Below are positions 45,101 to 55,392 of a stretch of DNA of 64,000 nucleotides, in pieces. A program made the translations under genes and the position numbers. The notes under the pieces are model-generated. The model was not told the origin of the DNA, did no database searches, and worked only from the letters and a program-made list of their open reading frames with translations. The DNA is from Achatina immaculata. Lineage: Eukaryota; Mollusca; Gastropoda; Stylommatophora; Achatinidae. The stretch is taken from NCBI GenBank assembly GCA_009760885.1, contig CM019702.1, positions 46,013,550 to 46,077,549 on the forward strand. The letters are read 5' to 3'. Numbering within the stretch: position 1 is the stretch's first letter; every line of letters begins with the position of its first letter.

Positions 45101-47164
45101 TCCCTTGCGGAACTTTGCCTCCCTAACAGCTCTTCTGCAGGCCTCTCGTTTGTAAGCAAGATGCCCTGCTGCTGATACATCCATTTGCAGATTATCAACG
45201 ATGTCTTGGAGCCATCTTCACCTTGCGTTAAGTTTTCTTTGTTTAATCCTCTTTACCAGCCAACTTTCTTCAATATTAAGTTCTTGTAGTACGGATATAT
45301 TTGTTCTTTTTTGTGTCCATATTTGAAGAACCATTCTGTAGCATTTACATTCAAAGGCATTTATGTGTTTCTCAGCTGTTTTATTAAGTGTCCAGGTCTC
45401 ACAGGCATATGTTGTGATGGGAAAGATGTATGCCCTTAAAAATCCTATTATTGTAGTTCTGTCTGTTCCTCTCCACAGCTTCTTTAGTTGTTTTAATTTT
45501 TAAAGAGTGATACATGTCCTCCTTTTAATTTCCGTCATTGTATCTCCATTATTAGTTAGTAATGATCCAAGATATTCAAAACTCTCCACTTCTTCCAATT
45601 TTTCATTATTGATATATATTTCAGCTGCCTTATTTGTTTTGTCAGTTGTCATCAATTTAGTTTTCTTCGCATTAAGAAATGAAAATCTGTTTTCGTGAAA
45701 TTGTACCATATGCCTCCATCTAGCTCTGCTCTACTAGAACCAGTTTTATGACTGTTACTGTCACAATTATCCAGTACTATATGCATGAGAAAAGTTTATC
45801 CTGTTGGTTAATTATGAGAGAGGAAAGTGAGTAGTTTAGAATTTGTAATAGTGCAGAAAAATATTCAGTAATTTGTTGGCTTATTGCTGTGACAGCTGAT
45901 ATGAATGTTTGAAAAAAAAAAATGTGTGGAACAAAAAAGGAAGAGAAAAGACATCTCAAGGCAGAAAATATATGTAACAGTTTTGTTGAAAGAGAGAAAG
46001 AAAAGTAAGAGATTATGTCAGAGTTATCATTTTACATTCTCATGATGAGAACTAACTTGATATAATGTTCATGATGAGAACTGAGTTGATATAGTGTTTA
46101 TGATGAGAACTAACTTGATATAATGTTTGTTTTGGCCCTGAAATTTTCTTCCTTCTTTGTATGGAGTTGCCATACATGCATTTGTTGTTCAAAAGAGAGA
46201 ATATTTTTAATAGTCACGTTTGTGCTGCTTTGTTGAGATTTCTCTTTTCCAACACTGTTGTAGCTTTATTTGTGAATGGATGAGGTTCAGTACAAACCAA
46301 TGATGTCTGAATTCACTTGTGCTTCAAATTTACAGATACGAATGCTGGCTGATCCTCGCGGAGAGTTTACAAAAGCCTTGGGCATGGACATTGACTGCAA
46401 GCAAGTTCTTGGGGGAATACGATCTCAGAAGTAAGCTGAAGGCTGCATCAAAGGATTTAACTCATAAACACAAGAAGTACTTTGTATAGTCAGGTCATTA
46501 ATGTGACACTTGTAGAAATACATTTTGTAATTACAAGCATTTATTTGTTAATTACATAGGGTTTATAAGTAGAGCTATGGCTGACATTGCTGATTAATTT
46601 TGAGAATACATGCAAACCAAATCAAAATCCCACAGAAAATGTTTCACAATGAACATGTCCAGTATGATTTCCCCAGAAAATACCACATTTATAGCTCTTA
46701 TGGTACTTTAAAAATACAGATCCCCCAACAGTGAAACAAACTGTGTAAACATCTGTGATTTTAATTTTTATTTATTTTGTTTTTTTAAAATAAAGTTGTA
46801 CAGACAACTGCTGGCAGGCTCAAAGTTCAATTTTTGACTATGACCTATGACATTTGCATAACCTTGCAGTCAAGCAGCAATGAAAGCATACAGTAAAGCT
46901 GATAGTTGTGAGTTACTATTATTTGCGTATAAATGATTGTATTTCAGTCAAAGATGTGTAATTCAGTGCATTTACCATATTCTGTTAATGTAATTTTGTT
47001 TTCCTACATGTAATTGCATTTTGGTTCAATCTTTCAGGTTTTCACTTGTGATAGAGGATGGCAAAATACTGAGCATAAATGTCGATCCAGAACACACAGG
47101 CCTGACTTGTTTACTGTGCATTAAAAATATGAAAGCCGCAGATGCTTCTGTTGAAAATAGATGA
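42006..47164 (+). CDS. PRDX5: Peroxiredoxin-5 (mitochondrial type), six exons, apparent 1-base deletion in exon 4
   Basis: Exons 42006-42110, 43360-43494, 43869-43910, 44518-44603, 46336-46430 and 47038-47164 have AG/GT junctions and join into a protein of 196 residues once the single missing base is allowed for. Residues 1-35 are basic, with no acidic residue (a likely mitochondrial leader). [12 protein letters not shown] opens the thioredoxin-fold domain. GAFTPGCTN holds the peroxidatic Cys (residue 78). [42 protein letters not shown] and [10 protein letters not shown] follow. GLTC holds the resolving Cys (179) of the atypical 2-Cys class. These enzymes reduce H2O2, alkyl peroxides and peroxynitrite with thioredoxin. 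The start ATG is preceded in frame by TAA (42000-42002). Exon 4 is 86 bp where 87 is needed. Intron 1 holds two SINEs; intron 4 holds retrotransposon A5. Confidence 0.9.
42757..42985 (+). repeat. tRNA-derived SINE copy S3 (intron 1 of PRDX5)
   Basis: + strand: A box (TTGAGTGGTTAGGCA), B box (GGGATCAAGTCCC), a hairpin with 7-bp stem (AGGACCC, loop TG, 42830-42845), the shared 3' domain (GAAAATATGGGTCTAACAC, TATCC) and a poly(A) at about 42969-42985. Confidence 0.8.
43036..43200 (+). repeat. tRNA-derived SINE copy S5, different body (intron 1 of PRDX5)
   Basis: A-box-like CCGAGTAGTTAGTG and B-box-like GTGGTTCACATCC, about 35 bp apart, start a sequence whose later part does not match the S1/S2/S3 family. 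It lies 50 bp after S3's poly(A). Confidence 0.55.
43360..43494 (+). CDS. PRDX5: PRDX5 exon 2 (peroxidatic Cys)
   Basis: 45 codons from [15 protein letters not shown] to GAFTPGCTN; donor GTAAGA at 43495. The acceptor (TATCCCAAG, to 43359) is chosen because it restores phase 0. An alternative AG at 43321-43323 region (CACCAG) would add about 12 residues in the same frame. Confidence 0.85.
43869..43910 (+). CDS. PRDX5: PRDX5 exon 3 (42-bp microexon)
   Basis: [14 protein letters not shown]. Acceptor CTTCCACAG ends at 43868; donor GTAGGC at 43911. Phase 0 on both sides. Confidence 0.9.
44518..44603 (+). CDS. PRDX5: PRDX5 exon 4 with a 1-base deletion (frameshift)
   Basis: It opens [17 protein letters not shown], then the frame hits TAA at 44581-44583. 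Shifting by one base near 44567-44570 restores an AWG, STKAAGK reading that runs to donor GTAAGA (44604) and matches the family. The exon is 86 bp; phase-0 neighbours require a multiple of 3. Confidence 0.85.
44646..44900 (-). other. Unassigned minus-strand ORF inside PRDX5 intron 4
   Basis: An open frame of 84 codons with segments [19 protein letters not shown] and [20 protein letters not shown]. Its charged, His-rich composition is more protein-like than most ORFs here, but I do not recognise it. It may be a decayed element. Confidence 0.25.
45080..45713 (-). pseudogene. Non-LTR retrotransposon A5 (intron 4 of PRDX5)
   Basis: Minus strand from 45709: [56 protein letters not shown], then after frameshifts [50 protein letters not shown] and the C-terminus to KGHANE with TGA. 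About the same extent as A3, more decayed. Tail near 45080-45095. Its 5' side abuts a fragment of repeat family L. Confidence 0.85.
46038..46127. repeat. 29-30-bp minisatellite, 3 copies
   Basis: Units CATGATGAGAACTAACTTGA plus TATAATGTT, in PRDX5 intron 4. Confidence 0.9.
46336..46430 (+). CDS. PRDX5: PRDX5 exon 5
   Basis: [30 protein letters not shown]. Acceptor TTTACAG ends at 46335; donor GTAAGC at 46431. Ends with two bases of a Lys codon. Confidence 0.9.
47038..47164 (+). CDS. PRDX5: PRDX5 exon 6 (resolving Cys, stop)
   Basis: Acceptor CTTTCAG ends at 47037. Reads [33 protein letters not shown], then AADASVENR and TGA 47162-47164. The C-terminal tail after GLTC is longer and different from the short vertebrate end as I recall it. 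Confidence 0.9.
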
Positions 47165-48205
47165 TCTTCATCTGCATGCGAGAAACAAACCTCATTTGCT
47201 GACGTGTGTATACAGAATTGAAACTGCAAGAAAAAAGCTTGGTGAAAAGGGATTTGCACAGAATATTTTTCTATTTTGTAATATTAAGAATAATTCACAT
47301 AGTTTTTTTTTTTTTTTATTTTGTGTCTTGTTTAGTTTATGTACATTATTTGTTTTTTGATCACTTACAATTTTTGTTTTCCCTCACTGTACTATTTGAA
47401 TTTGATTGTATTTTTTCTAATATTAGTCAATAATTAAACAGGCTGCAGTTTCTTAGATAAAATTGAACACACAAAAACTAGAATGTATGAAATAAGTTTG
47501 TCTTATCTGCACTGATATACCAAGATATTATTGTTTTGCTGTCATTTCCCACCACTGCTATACAAACAAAAACTAGTGTTTTACAGAGTGTTGTAACAGT
47601 CTCTTTAGCTTGATAATTCAAGTCTATAAATATATGTTTACCAATAAATACGTTAATTAAGTGTAAGCGACATATTTTTTTTAAATACCAGATTTTCATA
47701 ATGAAAACAACAGTAGCTTTGCATTCTTCAGTCCTGTGAAACTGAAATACTGCTGTAGTGGAATCTCAGTATTATTGGATTACAGCATGGACTGTGAGTT
47801 AACACAGCTATACTCTCTTTTTCTATCTCTCTCTCTCTCTCAGTCATGGCGGTCAGGCATTGGTTGTCACTAATTTCCACAGCCATCTATCCTTTGCTCT
47901 TTCCATAAGATATGTGTTGGACTGTGCTTCATGCCACTCTTTTAGCCTGCCAAGTATCTTGACAGCTACACTGTTGTACTCATTATTGATCATTTAAATG
48001 CCTTTTTTTCAGCTTTTGTTTAGGAGCACAGAGTTATTTCTTGATCTTAGAGACCTGCTGTATCCTGTGTTATCCATTGCCAAGATGTTTTGGGATTTGT
48101 GTTTAACTGAAATGGATATTGTTTTCATCAGTTAATATGGATAGCCATTTTTTATTTAACATTTTGAAGGATTGTTTTATAAACATTTATTGAAAAGTAC
48201 TTGCC
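47165..48205 (+). other. PRDX5 3' UTR and flank
   Basis: AT-rich; candidate polyadenylation signal AATAAA at 47643-47648. (TC)n at about 47826-47841. No other gene seen. Confidence 0.45.
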
Positions 48206-48418
48206 ATGATAATCTGGAGAAGATCATCATGGAAGGGTACATAATGGGAAAAAGAAAGAGGGAGACCAAGGCAAAGATAGCCGCAAGACATCGTTTATAA
48301 TTTGCAACGGGATGCATCAGCAGCTGGCCATCTTGCTTACAGTCGAGAGGCCTACAGGACAGCTGTTAGGGAAGCAAAGTTCCACAAGGGACATGCAAAT
48401 GACAGACTGACTGACACG
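48206..48418 (+). mobile_element. Non-LTR retrotransposon A6 (3' end)
   Basis: Frames covering CHDNLEKIIMEGYIMGKRKR, a 1-base-shifted middle, then [33 protein letters not shown]. In the ORF starting at 48302 the frame reads past the tail (GHANDRLTDTQ) because the first tail unit is GACAGACTGACTGAC, so the usual tail stop is lost. Confidence 0.8.
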
Positions 48419-49104
48419 CAAGAAGTGAGCAGGCAGACAATTGAAGTGAATAAATTACGCTACAAAACAAAGCTAACATGTAATACTAGGTTAACTGACC
48501 TTACCTGTAATTTTGGTTTCCATTTTTTATTTTAGTTTAATGTTTAACAAATGTTTGGATGCTGTAAAATATTTTGCATTGGAAACTGAACACATTATAG
48601 ACATATTCATCACTGCTATACTAGACACTAAGCTGTGTTCATGGTCACACTTATCTGTATTGTTTGTTTAGTCCTTCACATTTCTAATCAGATCACTTGC
48701 CTTTTCCACCCGTGCAGCTTGGCCTGCCCTTTCTCCATTTTGTTTTTTCTTGGGTCAGTTTGTGTAAGTTACTACATCTTTTTTCCACATATCCAGTGAA
48801 TTTTGACTTACTTTTGGCTTTCATTAGTTTGTGATGTTCTGAAAATTGTCTGAGAACAACTTCACTTTTTTTTTTCAGGCTATCCAGGTTATATTTAAAA
48901 CAACAATGAAAGATACAATAAAAATATGGAAGAAACAGATCAAAGAAATCCAGTGAATAGATGAATATGGAGAAGGTAGAAGGACAATATTTACAAAGTG
49001 GCTGGATATTTTTATCTTTATAACCAGAGGTGATCAGAATGAAATGAGCAGAATATGGGGCTTCAATGAAGAGATCAGAAAAAAGAACCTGTACTTGTAT
49101 GAAC
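48419..49104. other. No gene recognised
   Basis: AT-rich. 48880-49080 has an A-rich + strand composition suggestive of decayed element coding sequence, but no motif was recognised. Confidence 0.35.
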
Positions 49105-49372
49105 TCCCTGCAACTGCGAGCTGTTGTTCTTTGCAGCCAGTGCGGTAGAGATGTTGAGGCACAGCATCGTATTGGCGTGGGAGTGGGTTATGGCAGCTAC
49201 TTTTTTAGTCCCAGAGTACAGCTAAAAAGCAGGGGGTGCGCAGTACTTCTTTAGCAGACTCCACTACCAGGGGACTATGACGATCCCTGCCCCATTAGCC
49301 AGGCTAGGCCTGTTACTGGAGGTACCACGGAGAGGTGGGACAGGGTCTTGGTCAGCTATGGGTTGCTAACCC
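49105..49372 (-). repeat. Dispersed repeat family G, copy G3
   Basis: Reverse complement matches G2 (35096-35365) in order across the full length. SINE S2 follows 110 bp further on. Confidence 0.65.
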
Positions 49373-49484
49373 TGACGCTGGCATATCAGCTGTGGGTCAC
49401 TGATTGCCTCATCGGGCATCTTCACACCCCCCCCCCTCCGGAAAAAAAAAGCAAAAATAACGTATCTCTGCCATGCTATATAGA

Positions 49485-49713
49485 ACCACTTAGAGACAAA
49501 GTGTTAGTGCCCATATTTTCCTTCACCAGTCGGCATGTGACAGAGTGACGTGCTTAGCATCTTGTTTGATCATGTTTGACTGTCTATCCTCCCCAAGTTC
49601 CAGAAGGAACTGGGTGCCCGTTTCTGTAACCGGCTGACTTTGATGGATCTGATTGGACTTGAATCATCAGCCTCATCTTGAGTGCATTAACAGTTACACC
49701 ACTCAGATACTTG
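49485..49713 (-). repeat. tRNA-derived SINE copy S2
   Basis: Minus strand: A box (ATCTGAGTGGTGTAA), B box (ATGATTCAAGTCC), a hairpin (49592-49614; arms CCCAAGTTCC and GGAACTGGG with one bulge), and the 3' domain GGAAAATATGGGCACTAACA. Confidence 0.75.
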
Positions 49714-51653
49714 TAGAAAAGTCAGAAGTTGCATTAAGGAGCTTGTTTTGGAAGAATGAAAAATATGAAATATTTATCTTACTTTAGCAGGCTGCTCTTC
49801 TGTCAATCAGTTTTTTTTTTCACTTTTACAAACTGAAAAATAAAACTGAGGATGAAAGGAACAAACTAATTTTATTTCTTGTATACAAGTTAATTCTTTT
49901 AATATTTCATGCTTCCATCATTAACACATATTCATTCAAGAAAAACTACTGACACAGCAAATATATGGTATTTGTTAGCCGTGAATAGAATGATGTTTAT
50001 TGGACTAAAAAAAAAATAACCAGAAATTTCTCCTCTAAAGTTTTCATTATCTAAAAATACTGTATTTTCTGCCACATTAGAAGCATCTGACAAGTAACAT
50101 TTGGGGGGTGGGCTGGGCTGGGGAGACTAAAAACTCCACATTTTCCATGAACTTCTTAACTCTCCCCTCAATAGGGTTTTGGTCCAAGATTGTATGGTAC
50201 CAGATATTTCCTACCGAACTTCATACAACTAACCTTAAAGACACTGGTACATCCGCACTCATAGCTAACCTGTGTGGGCTGACTTGCTTGGAGTTTATTG
50301 ACAAGCTCACAAACTGGTATTCTTGAAGCTGTACAGGCCAATGCATCTGTCACCCATGAAATCTTAGAAACATTTTTTAGGTTTTAGTCTAGTACCAGTA
50401 ACTTCTACCCCAAGGCCTATCCAAACCTAACCATTAGGGTATACAATCCAGGGTGGATTTTTTGGAGAATTTTTTTTTTTTGGGGGGGGGGGGAAGGTGC
50501 ATCTTATATGGTGGGAAATACAGTAAATTTCCTTAAAATTTTGTTTAGATACATTGTTTTTGTGTGCATGTGTGTGTGTGATATGGTAAGAAAATGGTCA
50601 AAATCGAGGATGAACTAAATGCATCCTCTGATATATGGCTCACATGCTTACTTTACTCACCCTGCCAAGTATATATTAGCCTTTGTAATCAGTGCTAGAA
50701 TTCTTAGAGATATGTTAGCATGGTGGAGAATAGAGTTAATTATGGTTTGCATTTCAGCTTTTCTGTGTTAAGATAAATTAATAATCATTACAGATCAACC
50801 TTGTTTGGTAAGTACTTACACTCTCTCTCTCTTTTTCTCATTTTAAATATTGCACATTTAATTTCAGACACTCAGTTAAGCATAATTTTGTTTGGGGAAA
50901 AAAAAAATATGTGTAAATTCCTCTAAATAATCCTTGTCCCATACCCTCTCTCTCATGCTTATTATTTTCTAGCACTTCATGGTTTTACATGATGAATTTT
51001 TCCCAGCAGAAAATGTTGATACAACTAAAAATTAACCACTGAATGTTTTAAAATGGAATAATTAAGTGTGTGTACATAAATCTGTACTTGTGTGAAATGA
51101 AAATTAAAAGTGAACTTCAGCATTTGCTGCATTTGTTTTAATTTCTTGAAGTTGAGGAACTCAGAAATTTGCATTTGCAGTTAAAAGGTGTTTTGTGTTT
51201 ATTTAAAATCTGATGAGTCCAAGAGAATGGCAAATGCCCTGCATGAACTTTTTACTTGTTTTTCTTATTTTAAAATTTTCATTCCTGGAAACATGGCTGC
51301 TGTTAATTTTGGTACAGTCTGATTCTTGTGTGCCTTGAGAATGGTGTACCTAGCACTCTGAACTTCAGTGATCTACACACACAAATCTGATTCAGTTTGT
51401 GTATGTGGATTCATATTTGACTAATTTATGCTTCCTAATCCACATACAGGTGGTGCTGGACCAACTGGTCATTAGTTAGACACACTTTGAAGCGGAAGAT
51501 GAAAGATTATGGGTTCTTGAATCCATCCAGATCAAGTATAGGTTGTGTGGGCTCTTGAAAATACTTGTATATAGAGCGTGTCCACAGTTTCCATACAGTT
51601 TAAAAATACAGAAGTGTGCAGTTTGTTTATTAGAAAAGTTTGGGTTTTTTTTT
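49714..51653. other. No gene recognised
   Basis: AT-rich. T/G homopolymer junction at 50470-50492, short (GT)n at about 50568-50580, (TC)n at 50821-50833. No coding motif found. Confidence 0.4.
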
Positions 51654-52008
51654 CACATAATTCAGTGAAATTCTACATGGCATTTACAGGTTGTCATTTT
51701 TATTTTGCGCATTGTCCTGTAATTCTGCATGCAGACACTTGCGTTTGCCAGATAAGAAATAAAAAATGAAGTTTGTTTTCTATAATCGGCAACCTCAGAG
51801 TAGATGACACCATCGAGTAATGGCCATGCACAGTTTTTTTTTTTCAATTAGTAATTTAAAATATCATTTTCTTTGGTGTTCACTCTTAAAAGATTGTGTT
51901 GTGTTTCTGTTATATGCCTTCTGACCCAACAAGTCTGACATCATTTTGGCATATTCTTTGACTGGGTTCATTTTCCTATTGTGATCCCTATTCACTGAGC
52001 CACACTAC

Positions 52009-52075
52009 TGTCTGTTCCCAGGGGCACCACTTAGAGGTAAAATAGGCTCTTGATTGACTATGATTTGCCAGCTTT
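52009..52075 (-). repeat. Repeat family G fragment G4 (duplicated at 55748-55814)
   Basis: CTGTTCCCAGGGGCACCAC, AGAGGTAAAATAGGCTCTTG and GACTATGATTTGCCAGC align with the core of G3, read in the same direction on the + strand. Confidence 0.45.
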
Positions 52076-52317
52076 GATGGCCAAACTGCAGTTCATGAGC
52101 TACAGCTCTTTGACCTACAATGTGCAACTGGCAGAAATATGTTGGCTGACCTCCATTTACATAATAATTAATATAAAAGATAAATGCACAATTGTCAAGC
52201 TTCATAATTATTTACTAGGTATAAACTGAGAATACGCTATATTCAAATGCAAGTTTATGGTAAGTAAATATATCTAAGAATTTAAATTATGATTTTAATG
52301 CTAGATTTGAATATATC

Positions 52318-52437
52318 ATCATCATCGCCTTTCACTCCCTTGACAGCATAGGCCATGGACAAAGGCTCTCCAGTCATCCCTGTTCTTGGAATTATTCTCT
52401 GCTTCCTTCCACATGCATCCCTTGTCTCTGAGCACTT
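52318..52437 (-). mobile_element. Non-LTR retrotransposon D2 (extreme 3' end)
   Basis: Minus strand: LRDKGCMWKEAENNSKNRDD, WRAFVHGLCCQGSERR, then TGATGATGATGA as tail and repeated stops. About 120 bp remain. Duplicated at 56057-56176. Confidence 0.8.
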
Positions 52438-52737
52438 GAATATAGGTTTAAAAAGAGAATTTCAGATCAACAAAGATTACATGGGAATTTATGCTGGAGA
52501 TTCTGTAACTGTACAAGCCCATGCTGACAGTGAACATTATTTACATGTGTTTCTTAACATTTATACAATTCTTTTTTTTAAATACGCATTCAACAATAAA
52601 AGCATGTATGCAATATTTGTTCAAGTATTGCCACTCTTAAACACCTGAAGTTTATCGCACCTTTAGCAAATTTGGCCATCCCAGTGCAGCGATCATTCTC
52701 TTTTATTTGTTATTATATATTTTCATGACTAAAGCAG

Positions 52738-53043
52738 GGATAAGAGAAATGAGCATGCAGCAAACAATCTAAGCAGTGATCAAGAAAAGAAAGCGGGCAT
52801 ATGTGGGGTACGTGATGAGAAGAAATAACCAGAGAATCACAAAGCAAGCCATCAAATGGGAAATATCTGGGAAAAGAGGCTGTTCTAGAGAGAACACTGA
52901 CAAGAGTGGTTAAGATAATTAGCATCAGATCTTTTGATGAGATTGAGAAGCTTACTGAGAATAAAGACTCGTAACGAGACACGCTGCGAGCCCTATGTGA
53001 CGCCAGACAGCACAGGAAGGATGTGAGAGAGAGAGAGAGAGAT
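52738..53043 (+). pseudogene. Non-LTR retrotransposon I1 (C-terminus plus (GA)n tail)
   Basis: + strand in shifting frames: MRRNNQRITKQAIKWEISG, KRGCSRENTDKS, SIRSFDEIEKLTENKDS, then a decayed phrase and LCDARQHRKDVRERERE into (GA)n at about 53024-53043 with no stop. It is a separate family from B but has the same tail. Duplicated at 56477-56764, where the tail is half as long. Confidence 0.65.
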
Positions 53044-53221
53044 TCTGTTTTAAGATAAAATTTATTTGACGAAAGTATTTTCAAATTCAAAATGTAAACA
53101 GACTGATGACACAAATATTTTTAAAGTGCAGAGTCCTTCAGTTATAACCATGTGATAAGTTTTGTTTCAGCCATTTTATGCATTAATTTGTTAACTATAG
53201 TGGCTCATTATCTGTTGCAAC

Positions 53222-53464
53222 ATGTTTCCAGTATCAGATTTTGAGCCATATGTTGCCATCGTGCAGTTATGCCACATATTGATGTTTCAGAAGCTTGATA
53301 AAACTAGCTTTCGTCACCCTTGCGAAGAAATTGTTCACATAAATGGAAACGTTCATGTTATCAGATCGTTAAACCTGTTTCATATGCAAATTTACTGTGG
53401 TCTCGGCGGTGTTTTGGTATCACTTAACTTTTTACGAAGAGAAAGAAGTGTAAGCTACAGCTGA
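53222..53464 (+). other. Unassigned 80-codon ORF, present in both duplicate copies
   Basis: The frame 53222-53464 is also open at 56947-57189 with two amino-acid differences (CH/CY and NF/NI). It reads like ordinary protein (MFPVSDFEPYVAIVQLC at the start) but I do not recognise it. Given the recent duplication, conservation of the frame is weak evidence for coding. Confidence 0.25.
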
Positions 53465-54252
53465 GATCTTGTAGCTTGTAGACAGCGCTAGTGTAACAGG
53501 TGTTCAATCGTCGCTGACGAGCTGTTAGAATCACCGCCTGTTCGAGTAAGGTGTGTTTAGTTATTGTCCCTGTCGAACGTTGATTGTGGGGTTGTCGATT
53601 CCGCCCACAGAGGCAGATTACTCTTGCCTCACCCTCCATCCCATCCTTCATTCTGTGGACATAGGAGTTATTCTCCCTTTCTAGCCCTTCATCCCCTAAA
53701 AATGTGTCCATAGCCATAGATATATTCGACTTGTCCAGTGGACTCGCTCATTACCAGTGAGTCAATGCGAGGAGTTCGAGAACAGGTTGCCCACTCCCTG
53801 TCAGTGCATCTTTGAGAGTCTGTCACAGTGTCTGTGACGGGGCCAAGGGTGAAGATGACTCGGTGCGGCGCTGAATGTTTTCATGCATCCGCAGTTAAGT
53901 GACATCATAAGCCCAAATGCAACATTCTCCGCCCAGTTGAGTGACAACTCATCTCATTGTAACATCGCCCGTGTCACACACCGCCTGCAAGGCCATCTCA
54001 CACTTGATGCTTCTTGCTTTTGCCCACGCGCAAGGTTGAAATGAGGGGATGGTGTGTCCTGCTGTTTGGTCTCGTGCTCCGATGGCTTAAAACCCGCTTT
54101 AACATAAGAATTATTTACTTTTGGTGCGTTCGTTATAGAAACTTATCAGTCAGAGTGTATGTAAGTGTTACTTCTTGCATGTGTGCTTGTGTGTGTATTT
54201 ATTTAAAGCATTGAAAGGGGAAGTAATGCAAATAGTTTTGTTTTCATCGGAG

Positions 54253-54414
54253 ATTCATTCATTCATTAGCATGTTCCTTGCGGAACTTTGTCTCCCTAAC
54301 AGCTCTCTTGAAGGTCTCTCGATTGTAGCAAGATGCCCTGCTGCTGATGCATCCATTCGCAAATCATCAACAATGTCTTCTTGTCATCTTCGCTTTGGTC
54401 TTCTTTCTTGTTCA
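54253..54414 (-). mobile_element. Non-LTR retrotransposon A7 (3' end)
   Basis: Minus strand C-terminus of family A (MDASAAGHLATIE-like, [13 protein letters not shown]) with one deleted base and an (ATGA)n tail (complement of ATTCATTCATT at 54253-54267). Duplicated at 57965-58126. It ends about 17 bp before the retrotransposon B3 junction. Confidence 0.7.
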
Positions 54415-54431
54415 AAATATGTTGCAGAGAT

Positions 54432-55392
54432 CTCTCTCTCTCTCTCTGAACCTTAAGTGCCCAGGGCACATGGGGCTTCCACAAGGGTTTTCCACAAATG
54501 CCTGTCTTTCGCCTTTTTTCTGCTCTTGCCCAGGTGAGCCCTCTATTGCTCAACATCCTTTCTGTTGTTCTTCTCCATGTCTCTTTTGGTCTACCCTTAC
54601 TTCTGCTCCCCTGTGGTGTCCATCTTAGTGCTATTTTTGGTAGTGAGTTGTCAGTCATTCGGAGCACATGTCCCAACCATCGCCAGCGTCTTTCCTCAAT
54701 AATTGTTGTCAGTGGTTTCATCTGCATTTCTGCCAATAAGATGTTATTTCTTATGGTGTTTGGCCAAAATATTTTTTTAATTCTACGTAAACATTTAGTC
54801 TGGAAAGAATTCAACTTGTTTTCTATGGTTTTGGTGATTTTCCAGCATTCACTTCCATAGAGTAGTACACTTAGAACATTACTCTTAAATATCCTGATTT
54901 TCATATTTATGCTTAGTTTATTTGATTTCCATATATTCTGTAGCATTGCAAAAGCCTGGTTTGCTCTAGTAAGTCTGCTGTTGATGTCCTCTGTGCTGTC
55001 TCCATTTTCTACTACTCTGCTGCCAAGGTATACAAATTCGTTGACCTCCTCCACTAACTTGTTATCTACTCTGAGTACATTTCTGTTGTTCACATTTTGC
55101 TTCATTAACTTTGTCTTTCCTACGTTGATCTTTAGTCCAATGTTGTTTGCATTCTGGGTTAACTTGTTTATTTTATCTTGCATATCTTTGTGACTGCTTG
55201 ATAATAGACAAATGTCGTCCGCAAAGTCAAGGTCCTCCAGCACTGTGTTAAGGGTCCATTGTAATCCTCTGCGTTTGTCTGATGTTGCCTCCTTCATTAA
55301 CCAGTCTACTGCCAAGATAAATAATGTTGGTGATAGTACACATCCCTGTTTCACTCCTGTTTGTACCCTAAAGCTGCTGGAGGTATGTTCTC
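54432..55392 (-). mobile_element. Non-LTR retrotransposon B3: RT palm to C-terminus, open frame, (GA)n tail
   Basis: The minus-strand frame is open from 55391 through the tail. It starts inside the RT domain (EHTSSSFRVQTGVKQGCVLS), then LEDLDFADDICLLSS (catalytic FADD box intact), GLKINVGKTKLM, EFVYLGSRVVENGDSTEDIN, SVLLYGSECWKITKTIENKL, LRRIKKIFW, RWRWLGHVLRMTDNSLPKIA, GRPKETWRRTTERMLSNRGL, VPWALKVQRERER. There is no stop before the (GA)n tail (complement of 54432-54447). The fingers, part of the palm and any endonuclease are lost by 5' truncation. Both ends abut copies of the same 2.75-kb sequence. Confidence 0.93.

Larger units (their letters stand above)
51654..54431. repeat. Large direct repeat, left copy (2.78 kb), flanking retrotransposon B3
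   Basis: Starts CACATAATTCAG at 51654 and ends GTTGCAGAGAT at 54431. It matches 55393-58146 nearly base for base, with small indels (11 bp extra near 52800, longer (GA)n at 53024, 9 bp missing near 53527, 13 bp missing near 53771). It contains repeat G4 (52009-52075), retrotransposon ends D2, I1 and A7, and an unassigned ORF at 53222-53464. Confidence 0.95.

Noticed and set aside
54347..55193. + strand ORFs across 54.3-55.2 kb
   Set aside because: They are antisense shadows of retrotransposon B3, whose minus frame has RT motifs throughout.
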